The notes under the pieces are model-generated. The model did not search any database, was not told where the DNA came from, and worked only from the letters and a program-made list of their open reading frames with translations. Positions 60,607-64,000 of a stretch of DNA of 64,000 nt are shown in pieces. The stretch spans positions 7,963,001-8,027,000 of the forward strand of contig NC_051096.1 of the NCBI RefSeq assembly GCF_901709675.1, given 5' to 3'. A program made the translations under genes and the position numbers. Origin of the DNA: Syngnathus acus (Eukaryota; Chordata; Actinopteri; Syngnathiformes; Syngnathidae). The stretch's first letter is position 1, and every line of letters begins with the position of its first letter.

Positions 60607-61149
60607 CTGGATCAACAAACCAAACGGAGCACAACATCTTTAGTCTTAGTGCATAGACACACAAGAAATTGAAAGAAAGAAAGACAAGGTACTGCAGATG
60701 CATAAATAATACTAGCCGGTGCGGCTCATTGATTGCTAAGCAGCTTTCTTTTCTTGGATGCTCGGCAGGTCTTCCCTAATGGATGGGTGAGAATGCTGGA
60801 AGCTTTCACACTGCCAAGGAACACAAGGGAAACATGTTGCTCTTTCTTTCCCTGTCACGAGAGTACTTCATTCCAAATGCTGATGCTCCGTGAGGAACAT
60901 AAACCCTTCAAGCCATTTTCCACAGCTCAGCTTGTGTCGCTTCTCACTTTGTGTGTGGGGAAATTTAACACAATGAAGGATTTTCAGCAGAGTGTCAGAA
61001 CGCTGTCGTCTAATAGTACAAGGGGGGCCTCGCGAGTTTTGGAGCTACACTAACCTACACTTGAGTCAATATGTGGATGAAAAAAAACTTGTAGAATTAA
61101 ATCTATAAAATGATGTAAATGATATTGTAACGTATGTTAACACGGCCAC

Positions 61150-61210
61150 CAGATTAATGCACACTAGCGGGCTGGATCGGGCCCACGGGCCTCGAGTTCG
61201 ACACCTACCA
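61150..61210 (-). repeat. Dispersed-repeat fragment (GTGTCGAACTCGAGGCCC type)
   Basis: The minus strand reads GGTGTCGAACTCGAGGCCCG, then TGGGCCCGATCCAGCCCGC. This is very close to the TGTCAAACTCAAGGCCCGGG...CCGGCCCGC sequence found dispersed in vertebrate genomes (from familiarity, not searched). Only a short piece is present. Confidence 0.45.
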
Positions 61211-62114
61211 TTATCGGATTCTCCAGGTCCCCGGTAAAAAGCCTCATCGAAGCTATTGAAGGACTCGTACCCGGCGGTACATTTGAAACGCTGTACAACC
61301 ATAAACAAATGGAAAGCATCTTCCTATTTACTTCTTGTTTTGATTTGTCCATCAATGATTATGGGCAGCACAAGAAAGTCAAGATGGAGAGGAGGAGAGC
61401 TGGAAAGGAAGGGAGGAAGGAGAGGAAGGAAGAAAGTAGCACCTGTAACCGATTCAGCCGCTGACAATGCCTTCATAATGGTGATGGGAGAGCAACGGAA
61501 GGGCTTAATTCACCGGCGTGTCAGGGTAGAGTTAATCCGATTTGTGATTTCGATTTTCCGTGTTTGTGAGAGGCACTGTCTGAGCGAGAGCGAGAGAGAG
61601 AGAGAAAATGGTGGTGGTGGGGGGTGTCAGTTTGTGTGCGTGCGTGCATGTGTCTGTATGGTTTTATGTCCCTGAACAGACAGACTATAAAAGAAAATTA
61701 AAGACTGACATGAATGCCAAGGTAAATTTTGATGTCTCTCTTTTGTGTGCCTTTCGGGGAGTGCTGGAGGAAAAGCTGTCACGATTAAGATGATATTGAT
61801 CACCACGATAGCGGGCCCTGGGCCGTTACAAGCACTGATACACTCAACCGCCCAAGACAATGTACAGTAAATAAGACATTTTACAACCCGCAGTGTTTTT
61901 TTTAATGGGCGCCAATTAAAAGTGAAAAGCGTTTTCAAGGACTGATGGATTGCTGATCAGTATCAGATGCTTTGCACACTCTGTCACCGCACGGCACGCT
62001 CAATAGAGCAGATAAATGTCACACACGCAGCAGGTGTTTTGCCTGACTGATTCATTTATGAGCACAAGCTCTACCTACACCTTGTGAAAAAGACTCACCG
62101 TATGTTACTTAGAG

Positions 62115-62400
62115 AAGTGCTTCTCAATTATTTTCTCTCATGCCCTCCTAGGAAGAAGAGAATATTTCACGACGCCCCCCAACTCTCCTCGCTGACTATA
62201 AATAGTATCATTTGTCAATAAAATAAGTACAGCTCTGCATGATATTATAGTCTCATTAACATTATCTTGCAAATACGATGAAAGGACAGCAAATGGAAAA
62301 AAAAAAATCGACGCAAAAAGCTATCGATGCAAAACATTCCTAATAACTACAATTATACCTCAAGAAAATGTGAGAGCGGTCGGTGAACTAATAAAAAATA
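62115..62400 (+). repeat. Probable dispersed repeat (GTGCTTCTCAATTATTTTCT ...)
   Basis: GTGCTTCTCAATTATTTTCT followed by TCATGCCCTCCTAGGAAGA and ACGACGCCCCCCAACTCTC resembles a repeat seen in many fish genomes that continues into similar C-rich blocks. No coding capacity. The boundaries are guesses. Confidence 0.35.
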
Positions 62401-63064
62401 CATCTTGTTCTCCATGGGCATTCAATCCTATTTGATCACTATCTAAAATGCTGGAGGTGAGCGTTCCCGCATCCAATAATTTTGATCTATCTGCTCCTTT
62501 GCTGTAGGTGAACACATCCAACATGATGCTTTGGGCATATCTACTCTATCATGGCTTCAAATGTTTACTGGCATCTTGCTGCTTGCTAGAGGTGATCATT
62601 TCCTCACACTCGGTTCAATCGCCTGAGGCAACAGAGAATCTCACACCGGACACCACTATTCAGACAGGAAAAACAATCTCCAAATTGACCAGCAGAGGCA
62701 GCTCGAAAATATTTCACAACACATGCGAGGAATGCGTTACAGTCAAACGTCAACCCTAACCACAAGGAGTCTTAGTCAAACAATGCGTCACTTGTAATCG
62801 ACATGAAAGAGAAGCCTGACTTCTCTCAACACGTTTTTCTGAAGGACTTTTTCAGCGTGCCGTTCGGAGCCTGATGTCGGCGGATGGGTGCGTGTAAAGG
62901 TGGCACGCACATGTCTGCAAACATCAGTCACTCAGAACCAATTTGTACTTTATGATTATATTTAACTCTAACTGCGTTAGCGTTATTAAATATTTTGCCA
63001 GATTGGATGCCAAGAGTACAATGTTGTCTACCTGAAAGGTACATCATATTTGCCAAAACAACTC

Positions 63065-63088
63065 GTGTGTGTGTGTGTGTGTGTGTGT
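63065..63088. repeat. (GT)n microsatellite
   Basis: Twelve GT units in the rbms3 intron. Confidence 0.95.
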
Positions 63089-63318
63089 ACATTCACATCC
63101 TTTGTGTGTTTTATTCATGCAGTGTTAAAAAAAAAAGAAAATCGCTCATAACCACCTTTGTCTGCTGACTGTGGACAGAGAATCCACCCTCAGGCGCATT
63201 TCTATTCATGTAAGTCCCGAAAAAAGAAGCAGCATGTGGGGGGCTTTTCACTCTAATCCGCAGCATGAATCCCCCCTCGGAGCAAATGGCTGTTCCACGA
63301 CTAGCAACGTTGTAGGAG

Positions 63319-63340
63319 ACACACACACACACACACACAC
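63319..63340. repeat. (AC)n microsatellite
   Basis: Eleven AC units, about 230 bp from the GT array at 63065 and complementary to it. Confidence 0.95.
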
Positions 63341-64000
63341 GAGTTATTTCCAAATACCTCCACTGACACTTGAGAAATTGAGGGTTCACATCAAATAGCT
63401 CATGACTGCTTAGAAGGTGGCCTGCAATATACTGGGGAGAATATCAAAGTCCAAAATAGGACAAATAGATCATTTGTGGACGGTGAGATGTATACGATAC
63501 GTCTGCTATGTATTACGTCGCAGTCTTTTAATTCCCTTTTATGGGGATTTTGCCTTTGGTGGATTTTTTAGCTTTTGGTCAAGGTGAGACAACGTCTTTT
63601 TTGTGGAAAAACATCTAAGAGTAACAATAAGCCAGGGTCAATAATGACATCAAGCGAGACCTTCCGCATATATCAAACTGTATTTCCAAAACGCTGTAAA
63701 TTCAATTTGATGATTTGACGAAAAAGCACGTTTGAAGCAGACCGACATTTTACAATGACTAATTTGATCAGATTAAAAGACATCATTGGCTCAGTCTGAA
63801 CCTGCCTGCTCAAAAAAGGCCAAGACAGTCCGCGGACAATGAAGAAGCAATTATTTTGAAATGGGTCTTTAATCATGTTTTGGAAAATAGCTTTTAGCTC
63901 TTCTCTATAACCGATTATTTATTTCGCATGAGTGTTCTGCTTTTCCTTTGACTTTTGAGGGAGAAAACAGTACTGGTGTTGAAAAAGATGAAAAATAAGA

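Larger units (their letters stand above)
60607..64000 (-). other. rbms3: rbms3 intron, continuing beyond the right edge
   Basis: No further rbms3 exon (expected MPHPPYVMQPT segment) was found. Holds probable dispersed-repeat fragments at 61150-61210 and 62115-62400, (GA)n near 61583-61604, (GT)n at 63065-63088 and (AC)n at 63319-63340. Confidence 0.7.

Noticed and set aside
61066-61355. Minus-strand frames examined as a possible upstream rbms3 exon
   Set aside because: They cross a dispersed-repeat fragment and show none of the expected MPHPPYVMQPT sequence.

Overview
This window is vertebrate nuclear DNA, most likely from a teleost fish with a fairly compact genome. Exons are short and flanked by GT/AG splice sites. 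Introns run from about 0.1 to 7.5 kb. Simple-sequence repeats are abundant, and several fragments look like fish-type dispersed repeats. The species cannot be named from sequence alone. There is no bacterial-style gene organisation, no CRISPR array and no recognisable tRNA or rRNA gene.

Three protein-coding genes were recognised, all on the minus strand and head to tail. (1) stt3b, the catalytic subunit of an oligosaccharyltransferase complex, has its start codon at 20438 and 13 coding exons down to 548; the 3' end lies beyond the left edge. (2) tgfbr2, the TGF-beta type II receptor kinase, is complete: seven coding exons from 35817 to 26617 give a predicted 541 residues. (3) rbms3, an RNA-binding protein, contributes only its last four coding exons (60606 to 53605); its RNA-recognition domains lie beyond the right edge. 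Exon boundaries were set by reading the reverse complement, requiring GT/AG junctions and checking that codon phase closes at every join. For stt3b (2019 nt) and tgfbr2 (1626 nt) the phases close exactly.

Region by region: 1-20438 is stt3b, with a 7.5 kb first intron (12677-20178) holding a striking inverted repeat and a GC-box array. 20439-26616 is intergenic: a CpG/GC-rich stt3b promoter next to the start codon, then the probable tgfbr2 3' UTR. 26617-35817 is tgfbr2. 35818-53604 holds no recognisable gene apart from the probable rbms3 3' UTR; it contains a decayed Tc1-like transposase and several microsatellite clusters. 53605-64000 is the 3' part of rbms3.

The order and relative orientation RBMS3-TGFBR2-STT3B match human chromosome 3p24-p23, except that GADL1, which in human lies between TGFBR2 and STT3B, is not seen here. 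The three genes do not form a pathway operon. The one plausible functional link is that STT3B glycosylates secretory proteins and the tgfbr2 ectodomain carries N-glycosylation sequons. I found no evidence of a new biological system; the items worth a second look are listed as findings.
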